DNA of 64,000 nucleotides. Origin: Intoshia linei. Its lineage: Eukaryota > Orthonectida > Rhopaluridae. The DNA is taken from NCBI GenBank assembly GCA_001642005.1, contig LWCA01000043.1, forward strand, positions 1 through 64,000, given 5' to 3'. A model generated the notes under the pieces. The model saw only the letters and a list, made by a program, of their open reading frames with translations, did no database searches and was not told the origin of the DNA. This document shows, one piece after another, positions 45,001-57,588 of the stretch. Every line of letters begins with the position of its first letter. The stretch's first letter is position 1. Both the position numbers and the translations under genes were made by a program.

Positions 45001-48000
45001 AATTACATGTAAGATATTATAAAATGGCTCTCATTTTACCGTTTTTAATTTCAAATAGGTACAATCCTTTTAAATGACAAGATTTGCAACAACCTTCTTT
45101 TATTTCTAAATTTGTAAAGCATCCATGTGGCATTTCAAATGCCATTGAATCACAATTTTTATATTTGTCGATACAGCCTATAAATTAGGTTTATTTTTTA
45201 ATGTTTATTATAATTATAAGTTATTATTTTTATTTTATATAATATCATTTACAGCAGCCCAAAAATACCACAAAAAATTAGTACCCTTTAAAAAAAATTT
45301 TGATGGATTTGTTTATTTTACATGTGAATCTAATATATATAAAATTTTTTGTGGCCCCCTATATTGATTAGTGATTGTGATTTCTCGGGAAATGACAAAA
45401 ATCGAGAACCGGGAAATTAATTTTTAATTTTCCGGGAAAAGTAAATATTTTTATTCATATATAATATAGAAGCATTAAAAATTTTAGAGACCTTAATCAA
45501 TTTTAGAAACAAAAAAAAATTTAATTAATGAAATAACACGAATTTAGCTTGAAATTTACAAATTTAATTAGAAAAAAATGTATTTATTTTAGATTGTTGA
45601 AAAAATGTTTCAAAACACACATAATATTGATAGATTCGTCTTTTTAACGCGTTCTACGTTTTGTAACGAATTTAGAAACAGTAGAGAAATTTCTTTCATT
45701 TTGTGTTGACGTAGGTTAAACGGTCATAAGGGTTTCCTTTAATTTTAACAATATTGATGATAGCGTTCCAGTTCGTAACAACTCATAATATTTTTCAAAA
45801 TAATATTGGAAAAAGAGGATAATTCCCTTAAGCGTTATTAATTTGTGGTTGGAATAAGAGGTTTTTAAAAAAGTATTGGAAAAAGGATATTTTTCCATTA
45901 AGGGCTGGAAAATTAAATTTTTTTGATAAGATTTTGTAAAATCGGATTTTTGAAAAGAATATCGGTGTAAGTCAATTTTTCCATGAGGGCTTGAAATGGT
46001 AAATTTTAAATATTATAATAGAATCATATTTTCATAGTAATAACAAACATAAATCAAATACAGGTATGTTTCAATTTTTTTTTGGAAAATCCCGGGAAAT
46101 CGTAAAAATTTTGGGAAATTTAATGTTCGGAAATTATTAAACATCCCGGGAATTTTGTCCCCATTTTTTCCCGGTACAATCACTATTAGTGACCCCCAAA
46201 TAGAAAATTTTTGTCATGGTTTCTTGATTTTTTCAGTATTTTTTCTCCTTTAGGCCATATGACTCCCGTTGGGAAACCCTGATCTAAACCACCATTATTA
46301 ACAATTTCAAAGCCGATGTATCAAATATGATACATTACTTAAAAAGGCTCATAACTACTAACGCTATAAATATTTTGAAATTATTTTTTTGTCGTTTAAT
46401 CTAGGATATAGTATATATTGTATACAATTTGAATTTCATGTAGAATGATATAACTGCCTTTTATAAATACAGTGTAGTTAAAAATGAAAATTTTTAAATT
46501 TACAGTGGATACCTTAGAGCAGAATTTCTTAATCTTTTCTGAGTTTTAAATTAAAATTTTTCCATTTTTGCAGGATTATTGCCCCTTCCGAAAAAATTTA
46601 TTATGGACTCTTTAATAATTAAAAATAAGCAAGATATAATTAAATTTAAATTAAATGTTTCAATAAAAATTATTTATTATAATTATATACTTACCTTTTG
46701 GTACATAATTTGGTAACTTTGCATTTTCGCAATATTCTTGAGTTGTCTCTACATTTTTTATTAGATAATTATCTAATAGATTGCTAAAATAGCTACAAAT
46801 TATCATTTTATTTAAATAAGTAAATCAATAAATCTAATAATTTTTTTGGTTTTGAAAACTCTGATTATATTTTTAGTTGTAATATGTAATTATAATAAAC
46901 CCAACGATTCTTTTTGTATACACAATCCTCTGATGCACCACATTTCACTTGCACATGGAGTACCGTCCATTATGTATGTAGGAGGAATTTGTTTATAATG
47001 ATTTTCTGTTAAATGTTTGCACGATAATTTGTAGCATATTGATTCTTGTTTAGTTTTCTATAATTATTATCATATACAGTATATTATGTAGTACATAACT
47101 TAATTGTATATAACGGCATCTCTCTAGGTCGTCTAGCGAATTTAGCGAATATAAACATTATAATACTAATAGTATTATACTATTAATTTTTATTAGAAAT
47201 TTTACATACCTTGGCCCAGTCAACACAATAAACTGTTTCTAAAATGTATATCTTTGTAAAGGATTGACGAATTGTAGAGATTTAATAGATACTTCATGTA
47301 CAAAATTTAATTATACCAATGGTAAATTTAAGCCAAAAACATGAAATTAATTTTACGTTATAATATTTATAATATTTTCCAAACATTATTTGGCATTGCT
47401 TGTCTAAAGTGTACATTGTTCCAGGTAAATTTTTTACAATTTCCTGTTCCGGTTCATAACAAGACTGATTCAACAAGCACGTTCTTGTGTATCTATATAA
47501 AGTATGTAATGAAAAAAACACATTTTTATACGAGCCTACACGACCATTTAATGTATCAATGAATGCTTGAATTGAACAATCCGAAAACGTGAACATGTTA
47601 TCTTTTTTCAACACGTCTATAATTCCGCCACCAGGATGCATAATGAAAAAAGAGGATTTTGGACAATCCTCACTAGGAAAGTCTCCGTCGTGTGTCGCTC
47701 CTAAACTAATTTTTTTAATTTCGATAAAACTAAATAAAATTTCCAATGATTTCTGAGTCACCCGATTTCGGACCCAGGATGGAAATGTATAATCACAAAT
47801 TAATTATACTTGTGAGCTAGCTCGTGACTGGCTGTGTCCCATGAACTGATTCCTCGATCATTTATAGTTGAAAATCCTTGCCTATATTTGCATATTCCTT
47901 TGTAATAAGCAAAACCTAATAATTAATGATCCAACCTTTCATTAAATTTTTTTTTTAATCTATAAAACTATTTAAAATTGCTCAGTGGGTTGCACTTTCC

Positions 48001-51000
48001 CCTTTGTTATAAAAAATGGTTGAATCTAGATTGAAATCAAGTCGAATTTTATTAAATATTATTAAAAACTATATTAAAAAGTAGTTTCTTTACAGGGCAC
48101 AGAAAATTAAACGAGATTTGATTAATTTATCATGAACCGTGGTCTCTGGTCGATGGCTTTTTACACGTTTCAAATTGGTGAATTATTAGTGATCTATTTT
48201 ATTTACCTATTGATTCTTTATCCAATTGATATCTAAACGTTATATAAACATTAAATAATTGCTTCTCCTGGGGTCACTCGTCATCAATAATTTTATTTAG
48301 TGTGAATATACAATTTTAAGATATTTAAGGTAAATTAATAATTTTACAAAATTATATTGAAAAATTTATCTATTCAACCAAATCTTACCTAAATAATTAA
48401 ATTGTACAAAAATTTCGAGTTTGAAGCATTTTTTGATTAAATCGCTTTTCACCAATATTTTTTTGAAAAATCCATTTTAACAAAATCACTTGATACAAAA
48501 TCACTCTATCCAACCCAACATTCAGTTGTGATATTATCATGGATTTTTGCTAATTAATCATATTATTGATTTTTTTACCAGATTTGTGGTGTCTTTAACC
48601 CATTATTAATCAAAAAAAATTTTCATTCTATTTTTATCTATATTCAAGATAATTTTGGTTGGGTTTTTAAGGAAAGTTTTTTTTCACCAATTTTTAGAGA
48701 TTTTAAGTTATTTTTGGTTCTAAAATTTGTAGGGTTTTTAAGAAAAGTTTTTTTCATTCAATTTTTAGAAATTTTGAAATTTTGGATACACAATTATTTT
48801 TACAAATTGAGTGAAAAAAAATTTCAATGAAGACCCAAACATTTTCATGAGTTTTGAGTCAAAATTTATTGGTAATATTACTAATAACTATGTTTAAAAC
48901 TTGTTTGTAAATTTTTTTTCATTTGATTAAAATCATATTCAATTTTGAGTTTTAACATGTATAAGATATCAGGTATAAGGGTAACCAAATCAGTTTCTAG
49001 TTTTCAAATAATTGCTTAATTTGAACATACCCAAATTCTACCCTCTCTTGTTTAAATTGAAAAGGTTAGACTTTATTAACGAAATTTTTTAATAATAAAT
49101 TTATACTTTGTCCAATGCATCAAATGATCTGGATTCCACCAAGTATAATTATTTCCCAATGCCCATAAACCCAAATTATGTAATAATCTTCTAGTATGTA
49201 GTGTGTTGTGTTCATTTACACTTTTTGTCAAATATTCGCATTGTTCTATGGTCTAAAGGTAAAATAAATTGAAGTTGATATAATGTACATTAGGGCTATT
49301 CCATTTTTCTAATATAAAAATGACATATACAGAAAATGAGCACCGCTTAATTTGCTGCAGAATGATATTAATATTTTTAATTTTATCCAATAGTACTTAA
49401 AAAATATTTGAGTCAAGCATTTAAATTATTTTGACACAGTTCATATAAATTCATGTCTTTTTTTGAGATTATATAATTTTTTTAAAAATTACGAAAAGTT
49501 TGTCAGTGTACTGTGTCTAAAATAAACGATTTTTTATTGATTTTTTTTAATTAATATGATTAGTGTCACATAATTTGTTAAATTTTAAAATGTATGGCAA
49601 TTACAGGAAAAAAAATGTTTATATATTTTTTTAGTATGAAAAATGTTAAGAAAACAGAAAAAAGTACAGACGCGGGGTTTTTTGTGACGAAAATAAAAAT
49701 TTTTTATATTTTTATATCATTCTGCAGCAAATTAAATGGCGATTATTATCTATATATGTCTTTTTTAAATTTCAAATAGGAATAGCCCTAATGTACATTT
49801 AATATATACACATGTAACTTATAAACAACTTAATTTTACCTTGTGAATAACAATTTTCTTAAAAATTGTCTTTATTTTAAATTTAAATTTTTCAGAATCG
49901 ATAGAATTGAACGTCATAAAAATCTAAATTAAAAAAAAGATTAAATAGACCGTGATTCCCAATGTTTGAAACTAACGAACAATTAAAAAATAAAACTTTA
50001 TTTTTCAACAATTTTCGTCATTCACCCATTCATTTATTGGGAAACACTGAAATGAATGATTCGAATCATTATTAAAAATAATAAATCAGTATGAATTTAC
50101 TCCATTCATAATATGCCCATAAGTATATCGAATTTCTTTTATTGTATTCAATTCATTAAATGTATTATTTTTTAAATACCTAAAAATTACTTTAATAACA
50201 CTGTTAATAAAATGCACTTGCCAATCCCAAACAGAGTGATCCAATAGAAATAAAATTTCAACATAATAAGTTTGATAAGTTTGATTTTGAAATGTTTTAA
50301 AGTTTTTTTTTTTTTTAGTTTTTTTATTAAACCTGCTTTTATGAGTCACATAATCATGTCTTTTTCCTAATTATGTTAAAATCATAAATTATAATGTAAA
50401 TATTATGATGAAAGATATTAAAATTGTCACTTTCTGAGATATTTTATAACCATAATCTAAAATTGGTTGGCAATGTTTTTAGAGGCCTGGCCGGATTACA
50501 AAAACTTTCACATGTATTTAGTAAACGTTCTAGCAAAAATATTGAAAAATAACCATTCCATTTTAATTCTTATTTATTTATCTATCTAATAATATTTACA
50601 CGATACAACTAAACACTAAAAATTTTGATTCAGTGTCGTATGTCGGATCTAGGAAAACTTGATTCCAGAAAATTAGTTTTCTGAGGCGTTAATATTTAAT
50701 AAATATAAAAATGATAATAACAAAGTTGTATTACTTTTAGTAATTCGTTTTTGTAATTTAAATTTTAAACAAAATGTTTTGAAAATGAGATATTGAGATT
50801 GAAAAATTGCGTAGCAATGAAAAAAATTCAGAAGGAATGAATTATATAGATTTTCACCCATATTTCTTTATTGGAAATGTGTAGAGGTTCAATACACACT
50901 TATTTTTGAAAATGTAGGATCATTATTTACATTTTCAATTTTTATTTTAATCGAAATATTTGAAAAATATTGGTTGAATATATTAAAAGTATTTTTCACC

Positions 51001-52747
51001 CGGGAATGCGTAGATTTTTGGGGTTGAAATTTTGTATTTATATCAACTGGAATAAGCTCTATCAAAATAATCTTATTTTTTTTAATTTTCCGATTATTGA
51101 TTATTTCACATTTTTTGTTATAAAATATTTCGGAAAAAAAATATATGAATATATGGATACTAAAATGCTTTTTTGACCGTGAAGGCGTCACTTATTCAGA
51201 TTGAAATTTTTTGTTATTAACATGATACAACTGTGCCACCTGTAAATTTTTTTAAATTCTATGGCTGTTTTCATAAAAAAAAGGGTAATATGGGGTTTTG
51301 GCTCTAAAGATATATTTTGTTAAAATTTAAATTTATGATTTTAAAATCCATATCAGAGTATTTATTTTTTTAAATTCTCGAATTCGTTTGATTTTCAAAA
51401 AAAGGACAATTGAAGTTTTGACCCATAAGATGTGAATTTAAGAATTTGAAATGTATGTTATTATTACTCCCGGAAAAAAATTTAATTGAAATGTGGACTT
51501 TATAAAATTTTAACACTGGTAGTATTGAAACAAACGGTAACAGAGACACACATAAACAAATATTGCATAGCATATTATATAAGTAAGGATGTACTTGTAT
51601 ATTTTTCATTCCAATGCATGTCTTCTATATCAAGTGAATAATAAAATTGATCAGATTCAATATTTTTGTTTGATTTTAAATTGTATATGTAATGTTCATG
51701 ATAAAACGAACCCTCCTATTAACATAAAAATAATTACGTTATATCCTAACTCAAATCGAACCAATCTTCTGTGAATTTTTCCGGATGATGTAATTGACGT
51801 GCTCGATATTACCGCTTTATTAATTACATTGTAATAATGAGCACAATTCTTGATTATGTTAATTAGTTATTGGGTAAATAAATTAAATTAATTTTTGAAA
51901 TGTAATCTTACTGAATTGATAGAACTTGGGTCCAATATATTCACCCCATCTAAATCAATTGGTATAGTATTCGTTAGTTTTTCATTCTTTTTTAATTGTA
52001 AGTGTAATTCCATGTTTTTATTACTCAATAAAATATTTAACACTTTGGGTGATGGATCATTTTTATCGCTTAAATCTAATATATTTACATTTTCCGAGTA
52101 ATCTAAAATATTTAGTTAGTATATAAAATTACTGTATGAAATTACTAAAACCGTGAACTGTGCCTTAAATTTACGATTTTTTTTTTATTAATATGATATG
52201 TGTTACATGATTTATGTTATATCTTGAAATTATAACAAATGCATGGCAACTACGAGGGGAAAAAGTTTGCGATATTTTTTTTTATAATGAAAAATGTTAA
52301 GAAAACAAAAAATGCTAAAGACGCGAGATTTTTTGTGACGAAAATGAAAAAATTTATATCATTCTGCAGTAAATTAAATGGAGATTATTATATACATATG
52401 TCTTTTTTAAATTTCAAAAAAAGTCAAAATTAGAATAGCTCTAGTGTACACTGTACAGTTTTCTCTCTTTAGTTTGACAATGTTGTGGATTTACCTTATT
52501 TTAGCGAAATAGAGGAAATGTAACGATAAAAACAATATAGAATAATATAATTTTCATTAGCTTAATGATTAATGCATAAATGTATCTTTTTTACAGCTTG
52601 ATCGCCCCTGTTGATAAAACAATTTTAAAAAATGGACGGCGATACTAGGTATTTGCTAGTTTTTGAGAGAAAACTGTAATAAAATTTTAGTTTTGATCAA
52701 TATTTACCTCCACATATCAACAATCCAAAGATTAGAAATAAAATCAT
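42080..52747 (-). CDS. secreted M12B (ADAM/ADAMTS-type) zinc metalloprotease with C-terminal ShKT-like array, about 966 aa
   Basis: Seventeen phase-compatible exons: 52747-52708, 52102-51912, 51715-51595, 50366-50101, 49923-49840, 49252-49107, 48232-48207 (26 nt), 47915-47810, 47705-47357, 47057-46901, 46772-46695, 45177-45040, 43706-43599, 43381-43274, 43199-42636, 42588-42331, 42240-42080. Order of parts: signal peptide (MILFLIFGLLICG), prodomain (about 14-120), catalytic start YYVEILFLLDHS, zinc site HELAHNLGATHD (322-333), Met-turn region SSFFIM, a Cys-rich part with LPGTMYTLDKQC and DGTPCASEMWCIRGLC as in ADAMTS, then about six ShKT-like Cys domains, with a 188-residue Ser/Thr/Asn-rich spacer with potential N-glycosylation sites between the third and fourth. 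Intact catalytic residues suggest an active secreted protease; ShKT tails usually anchor or modulate proteases. The exon 16 interior may hide a further 36-nt intron. Confidence 0.85.
43960..44230. repeat. degenerate tandem repeat, GGTAAAATTGGATTTTTCAA type
   Basis: Units containing AAAATTGGATTTTTCAAAAA and ATATTGGAAAAAGGG recur three to four times here. Related units are found near 36880-36980, 40615-40935, 45780-46000 and 62100-62600, mostly in introns and spacers. Non-coding satellite-like DNA. Confidence 0.6.
45370..46184. mobile_element. 815-bp element with inverted ends (AGTGATTGT / ACAATCACT)
   Basis: Left end AGTGATTGTGATTTCTCGGGAAA, right end TTTCCCGGTACAATCACT: inverted repeats rich in CCCGGG-type motifs that recur inside (CCGGGAAAATT, CCCGGGAAATCG, CCCGGGAAT). 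It appears to be nested in a second repeat whose halves (GTGGCCCCC on the left, GACCCCCAAA on the right) flank it. It lies in an intron of the metalloprotease gene. Class uncertain. Confidence 0.55.
49291..49790. mobile_element. 500-bp MITE with TAGGGCTATTCC ends and 8-bp target duplication
   Basis: Ends TAGGGCTATTCCATTTTT and its inverse GGAATAGCCCTA, with inverted similarity extending to the TGCAGAATGATAT block. It is flanked on both sides by ATGTACAT, an 8-bp duplication typical of hAT elements. It lies in the metalloprotease intron between exons 5 and 6. Confidence 0.8.
51168..51595 (-). repeat. dispersed repeat R1, inverted copy abutting a splice donor
   Basis: In reverse orientation this copy begins ATCCTTACTTATATAATATGC immediately after metalloprotease exon 3 and ends GTGACGCCTTCACGGTCAAA at 51168. 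All internal R1 blocks are present in order. Confidence 0.75.
52150..52440. mobile_element. truncated second copy of the TAGGGCTATTCC MITE
   Basis: Shares with 49500-49790 the blocks ATGGCAACTAC/ATGGCAATTAC, GAAAAATGTTAAGAAAACA, GACGCG..TTTTTTGTGACGAAAAT and ATATCATTCTGCAG, and ends AGAATAGCTCTA. The left half is missing. It lies in intron 1 of the same metalloprotease gene. Confidence 0.7.
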
Positions 52748-54378
52748 GATTAAATTTTTGAAATAATTTTGAAAATTTTTTTTTATTAATTAATCCACCA
52801 ATTGTGATATTGTCAAATAAATATTTTCATTTATTGTTTAAATTAAATTTAATTAATTGTATATTAATGTTAATTACCGTTTGTAACGGAAAATACATAC
52901 TTTTCATTGTTTATACACATGTATTTGATTGAACGTATAACATTAAGAAATTATAAATTTTCGCTTAAATAAAAATGAAACGTGATACATGGTTATATAA
53001 TTTATATTGTACTGTACGTAACGTGCATTATGAATTAACAAATTAAATTATATACATGTATGTTTTTAAAAATTTGTATTAGTCTTGTTCAACTGGATAT
53101 TATATGTACGTAGCTGTAAACTAGGATCCAAGGAAGGATCCCATGTGCATATTTTTACACATTATGTAAATACAGTGAAGCCTCCACTATTCGTTAAAAT
53201 CGAAAATTCAAAATTTTTACATATTAAGTAATTTACATTGTTAGTTAAAAATGTATTTCTGTTTGTTTGTCTGTTGGTCCAGTTTATTTAAGAAAGTAAG
53301 AGTAGTCGAGTTTTAAATATTCGATGTTACTATTACAGTTTTTCGAGAGTGTAGTTTTTATCGCAAATTTAATTTTTAGAAATTGAGTCTTTCAATGTCA
53401 AAAACCCGAAATATTTTTTTTTTAAATTCAAACCCGTCCTAGAATCATAAAAAATATACAATCTAATCAAGATTTTAAATTCATTAACATTATGATAATT
53501 TTCAATTTCAAAAGCTTATATTTCCACGGCCAAAACCCCATATTACTTTTTTTTGTAAAAAATGGAAAAAGTTCTAGAATTGTATAAAACATAAATTCTA
53601 GGTTATTTTTTAAAATCATAAGCATCATCATAAATGACAACCTCAAAAAGTGAATCTTCATAAAAATCCCAGATTACCCTTTTTTAAAAAAATCAAAACA
53701 ATCCTAGAATTTTAAACCAAATTACACATCATACAGTTATATTTAGTTAACATATACAAAAAATTTCAATCTGACAAAGTGACGCCTTCACGGTCTAAGA
53801 AGCACTTTAGTATTCATTTTTTTATTATGGAATTATTTTATTAAAACAATAGATTTGAAATAATAAACGGTTGTACAATTAAAAAAAAATTATTCTTATA
53901 CAGCTTATTCCAGTTGATGTAAATACAAAATTTCAACCCCAGAAATCTAAGCATTCCAGGTGAAAAATAATTTTTAATATATTATCAACCAATATTTTTC
54001 AAATATTTCGATTAAAATAAAAATGTAAATATTGATCCTATTGTACACGTGTATTTAATTTATGACTAAAATAAAATAAATTTTAAAGTAAATATTTATT
54101 GGTAACAAGTTGACAATTAAATTTAAATACCCGTTAGGTATTAAAATTTAAAATTACGGGTATTGAATTTTCGAATAAATTTTGATAAATCATTTATGTG
54201 CGACATATATATTATTTGAACTAAAAACTATCAAAGATAAGAGCATTATCAATTATCAATTAATGAAATAGGTTAGAATTTAATTAACGTTTTAAATGGC
54301 AACAGATAATACTAAATGAGGAATGATAAATGTGAGAGATTGAAATTAAAGAATAAGGTATAATAAATTTGATAAAAA
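52748..54378. other. intergenic stretch with an R1 fragment
   Basis: No gene is seen. From about 53395 to 53815 there is a 3' R1 portion ending GTGACGCCTTCACGGTC, followed near 53893 by the ATACAGCTTATTCCAG block shared with 7155. The promoter of the metalloprotease gene should lie at the left end of this stretch. Confidence 0.55.
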
Positions 54379-57300
54379 TTAGTTCCAAAACAATTGCTGT
54401 TGATTATGTATACTTTGTTGGTTATCAACTTTAGGCTGAGAACAATCAGACTGAAATTTGAAAAATTCAACAACTTGGTTTTCATCAATCAAATTAAATT
54501 TTACAGAGTCTTTGAAAACACTTTTAGTGTTTTTTAAGAAATTGGTAGTTTCGGAAAATGTTTTTAATCGAAATAAAGAGACTAAATTTGTCGGATCATA
54601 AAAATAAGCTGAAATATTTCCATACTCGGCAATTCGTGTCTTTAAAAGAAATCCATCAACCTAAAAAACATGTAATTGAATCACAATAAAAATACCTCAA
54701 CATTTTTTAAAATAACAAATGGAATATTATTCTCATTATAATTGCCAATTTTTGCAGATAATTCAACAGGTATAGAATTTTTCGGTCGAAGCGAGGAATT
54801 TTTCCAATAACTTGCCGTGCTAGGTGCAGTAAAAGAGTTTTGATCGTTTTGATACATTTCTAAAATAAATTAACTACAAAAAAAATTGCTGATACTTGGC
54901 TTAAAATGAGAGTCAACATGCTGATACTCATTTGATTTTTCATTGAATTTTGAAGTATAAGATTGAAAATTTGGATAATTGCAATTTGGTTCTTTATAAA
55001 AGCTTTGATTTTGATTATAAAAAAATTTTTTAATGTTTAAATCTTTATTAATATTATGTATTTCATACACAACACTGTCCAATTTTCTTTGAAACTCAAT
55101 ACTGGATGATTCCATATTAAAAGCAGTAGAATTGAGGGATGCATGTAACGTTTTTTCCTTCATGAGTAAATTTTTGAGAGAATTTTCCAAATGCACAATT
55201 TCGTTCCGCAAACCGTTCTTTGATTCAGAACTTAACCCGTCGTGATTCGTCCTGGAAGAGTAAACATTCCCACCATTTTGGTGTACATAGTTTTGATGAG
55301 ATGTATTATTGATAAATTTGGAATCATGACTAAAATTGGAGTAATTTTCGAGATTATTGTACTGGCAATAAAAATTTGATTTCCGAGAGTTTTGGAGAGA
55401 ATTTCTCGGATGAGAATCGAAACTGTTGTTTTTGTAAGCACCCTTGTTTTGTGAAAAATCATTTTCATGTACAGGCAATTTAGCGGGATAATACTGTTCG
55501 TACATTTTACTAATTTGTTCATCGTTAAAATTTTTCGCGTGTTGACGATAATTATTTTCATACTCTTCTTCTTTTCGGTTCATTTGAACAATTTCAGAGT
55601 TGTAATTTTGTTTACAAACGTCCTTTGAATAATCTTTGGAACTTGCTTCGGAACAATAGTCTCGTGATTCGAAATTACGAAAATCACTAGAATTATTAGC
55701 TTCATTCCAAATATGAGTACCATTCCTCTTGGAATCTTTTGACCCGGCGGAATCTCTTTGATTCCAACCAACAGAGCTAACTTTTCCGTCTCTTTTAATA
55801 TTTTGAGGTTGACTACAATTTAACCCATTTTTTTTATAATTAACATCGTTTGATTTACTATCAAAGTTTTTACCCTTAAAATTTTTATGAACATTGTTTT
55901 TACAAGATCGATCATAATCATTTTTATTGTTATAACTCGTGGTGTTTGAACTCTTGTAGTCACTCTTTTTTTTATAGTAGCTATCACCGTTCCATACGCT
56001 GTAATCTCTGTCACTGGGATTATCGCGAGGTTTACGAAGAGCTGTACCTTTGTCGCATTGTAAAATGTTGTCATTTTGTTTTTCAACCTTGCCATTGATA
56101 TCGGAAGGGCGGTTGACACGGAACTTTTCCCAAATCAGAGTACCATTATTGCTATGTTGAAATTTTTTTGAATTAACATGTTTCTTTGTCGGGATTTTAA
56201 GTCGAGAAATGTCCCAAATTTTCTTTTGACAAACAGGCAGTTGACCCCACTTTTCACTCGACTCTATTAATTCAATATTAGCAGATGATTCGTCGACCCC
56301 ATCAAATGTATTCGATCTGTCTGAACCGCGAAACTGACAATTTGGGGAAACGACAGAATTGTAGTTTTCGTGGTTTGGTGTTTCTGAGTGATTTTTAAAG
56401 TTTAGTGCAGTCTTGGAACCGAAATTTTGTAAATCTAAAGGGCCGTTGAGATAATTAGACATTTGGCTAAAATTAAATTGAGTCGGAGAAACATTCAAAT
56501 CAGTGTACGATGGGTTTTTTTTAGGATTGTGGAGATTCTGACTACTCCGGTCTGCACCATGAACGCTATGACCTTCCTTGGACATGTCCAAATTACTATT
56601 TTGAGATGAAAAATATCTGCAAACTTGTTGAGTATTTTGAAGTTTGATATCGATTGAAGTAGTTGTATTAAATATTTTGCAATCATTGTTCCAATTTTTG
56701 TTTCTATTTTTTACATTTTTGAAAAGGTGCAAGTTTGTATTACAGTTTGACCTCGATTCTTGATCAACTATTGGAAAAGTATTTTTTTTGTTTTTATCAT
56801 TATTTAACTGTGGCTCGAATTTAGATGTTATACATTTGGAATTAGAGTAACTATATTTATTGTCATCGATAGAAGTGCTCCATATATCTTGATGTTTTTG
56901 GTTTACTTGGAAATTTGTGTCAGCACCACGATAGCATTGCTCGTTCGGGGCTATATTATTAATATTAAAGTTTTCAAATGCATGGTGCATTGTTCCAAAT
57001 ACTCCTTGGTCTTTCTTCTTGGATCGTGTATAAGGTTTGAAGGATTGAATCGTATTGGAATCCTTCAAATTATTATCCAGGTTATGCGAATGATTGGAAT
57101 AATTCGAATTACTCGAATTTAGGTTATTTGTCAAATTGGGGAGCTTCCCCATAGCGAATAAAGAGTTTCCATCGTGTTCCAAGTGAGGCTTGTCACAATC
57201 AGACAGATTCATACCCGTATAGTACATTGAAGGCGCCTTAGAACCAATAACAGCTTCCTGACTTGGATTGCGTCCTTTAATTATGTATAAATGTTATCAA

Positions 57301-57588
57301 AAAAATTACCTGTTATTGTGATTTCTGTAGGATTTTCATTTTTCTAAATTTAATTAACTAAAACTTTTTATATAAACCTATTCATATACAAAAAAATGTT
57401 CTATATGATTGCCAACATTTAAAAACTCAATACGAATTTCATTAATTAACTGTTTCCTAGGCGCACAGTATTAAAAGCACATCTTCAATGTAAATACAAC
57501 TCACGCAAGTATTTGCACGATATGGTGCTTTGTATTTTAAACCATTTACGCTTCTAGACATACGTAGTCCCATTTCAAAATTCGTCAT
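54379..57588 (-). CDS. large Asn/Ser-rich, mostly disordered protein, about 1000 aa, unknown
   Basis: Exons: 57588-57505, 57449-57390, 57343-57310, 57274-54896, 54859-54696, 54660-54379; the two C-terminal introns are 36 and 35 nt. Residues about 60-740 are low complexity (Asn, Ser, Lys, Asp, Gln, Tyr), resembling disordered RNA-granule or nuclear proteins. About 745-790 is a predicted coiled-coil hairpin (LENSLKNLLMKEKTLHASL). The last two exons have a normal, probably folded composition (for example NNIPFVILKNVE, RIAEYGNISAYFYDPTNL) and are the best part for homology searches. The short N-terminal exons (MTNFEMGLRMSRSVNGLKY) also look folded; the exon 1 donor GTGAGT has an alternative further on. 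No family is recognised. A stop codon 12 nt before an ATG at 54857 lies within the 36-nt intron, so this is one gene, not two. Confidence 0.75.

Noticed and set aside
47494-47539. Possible 46-47-nt intron in the metalloprotease exon 9
   Set aside because: Removing it breaks the frame; unspliced, the frame stays open through LPGTMYTLDKQC.
54857-54872. Apparent gene end and new gene start 12 nt apart in the Asn/Ser-rich locus (operon-like)
   Set aside because: A 36-nt GT-AG intron (54860-54895) removes the stop and joins both parts in frame, matching intron sizes elsewhere.
55232-57122. ORFs in other frames inside the large exon of the Asn/Ser-rich gene
   Set aside because: Shadows of the long exon; they lack splice logic and have Ile/Thr-biased composition.
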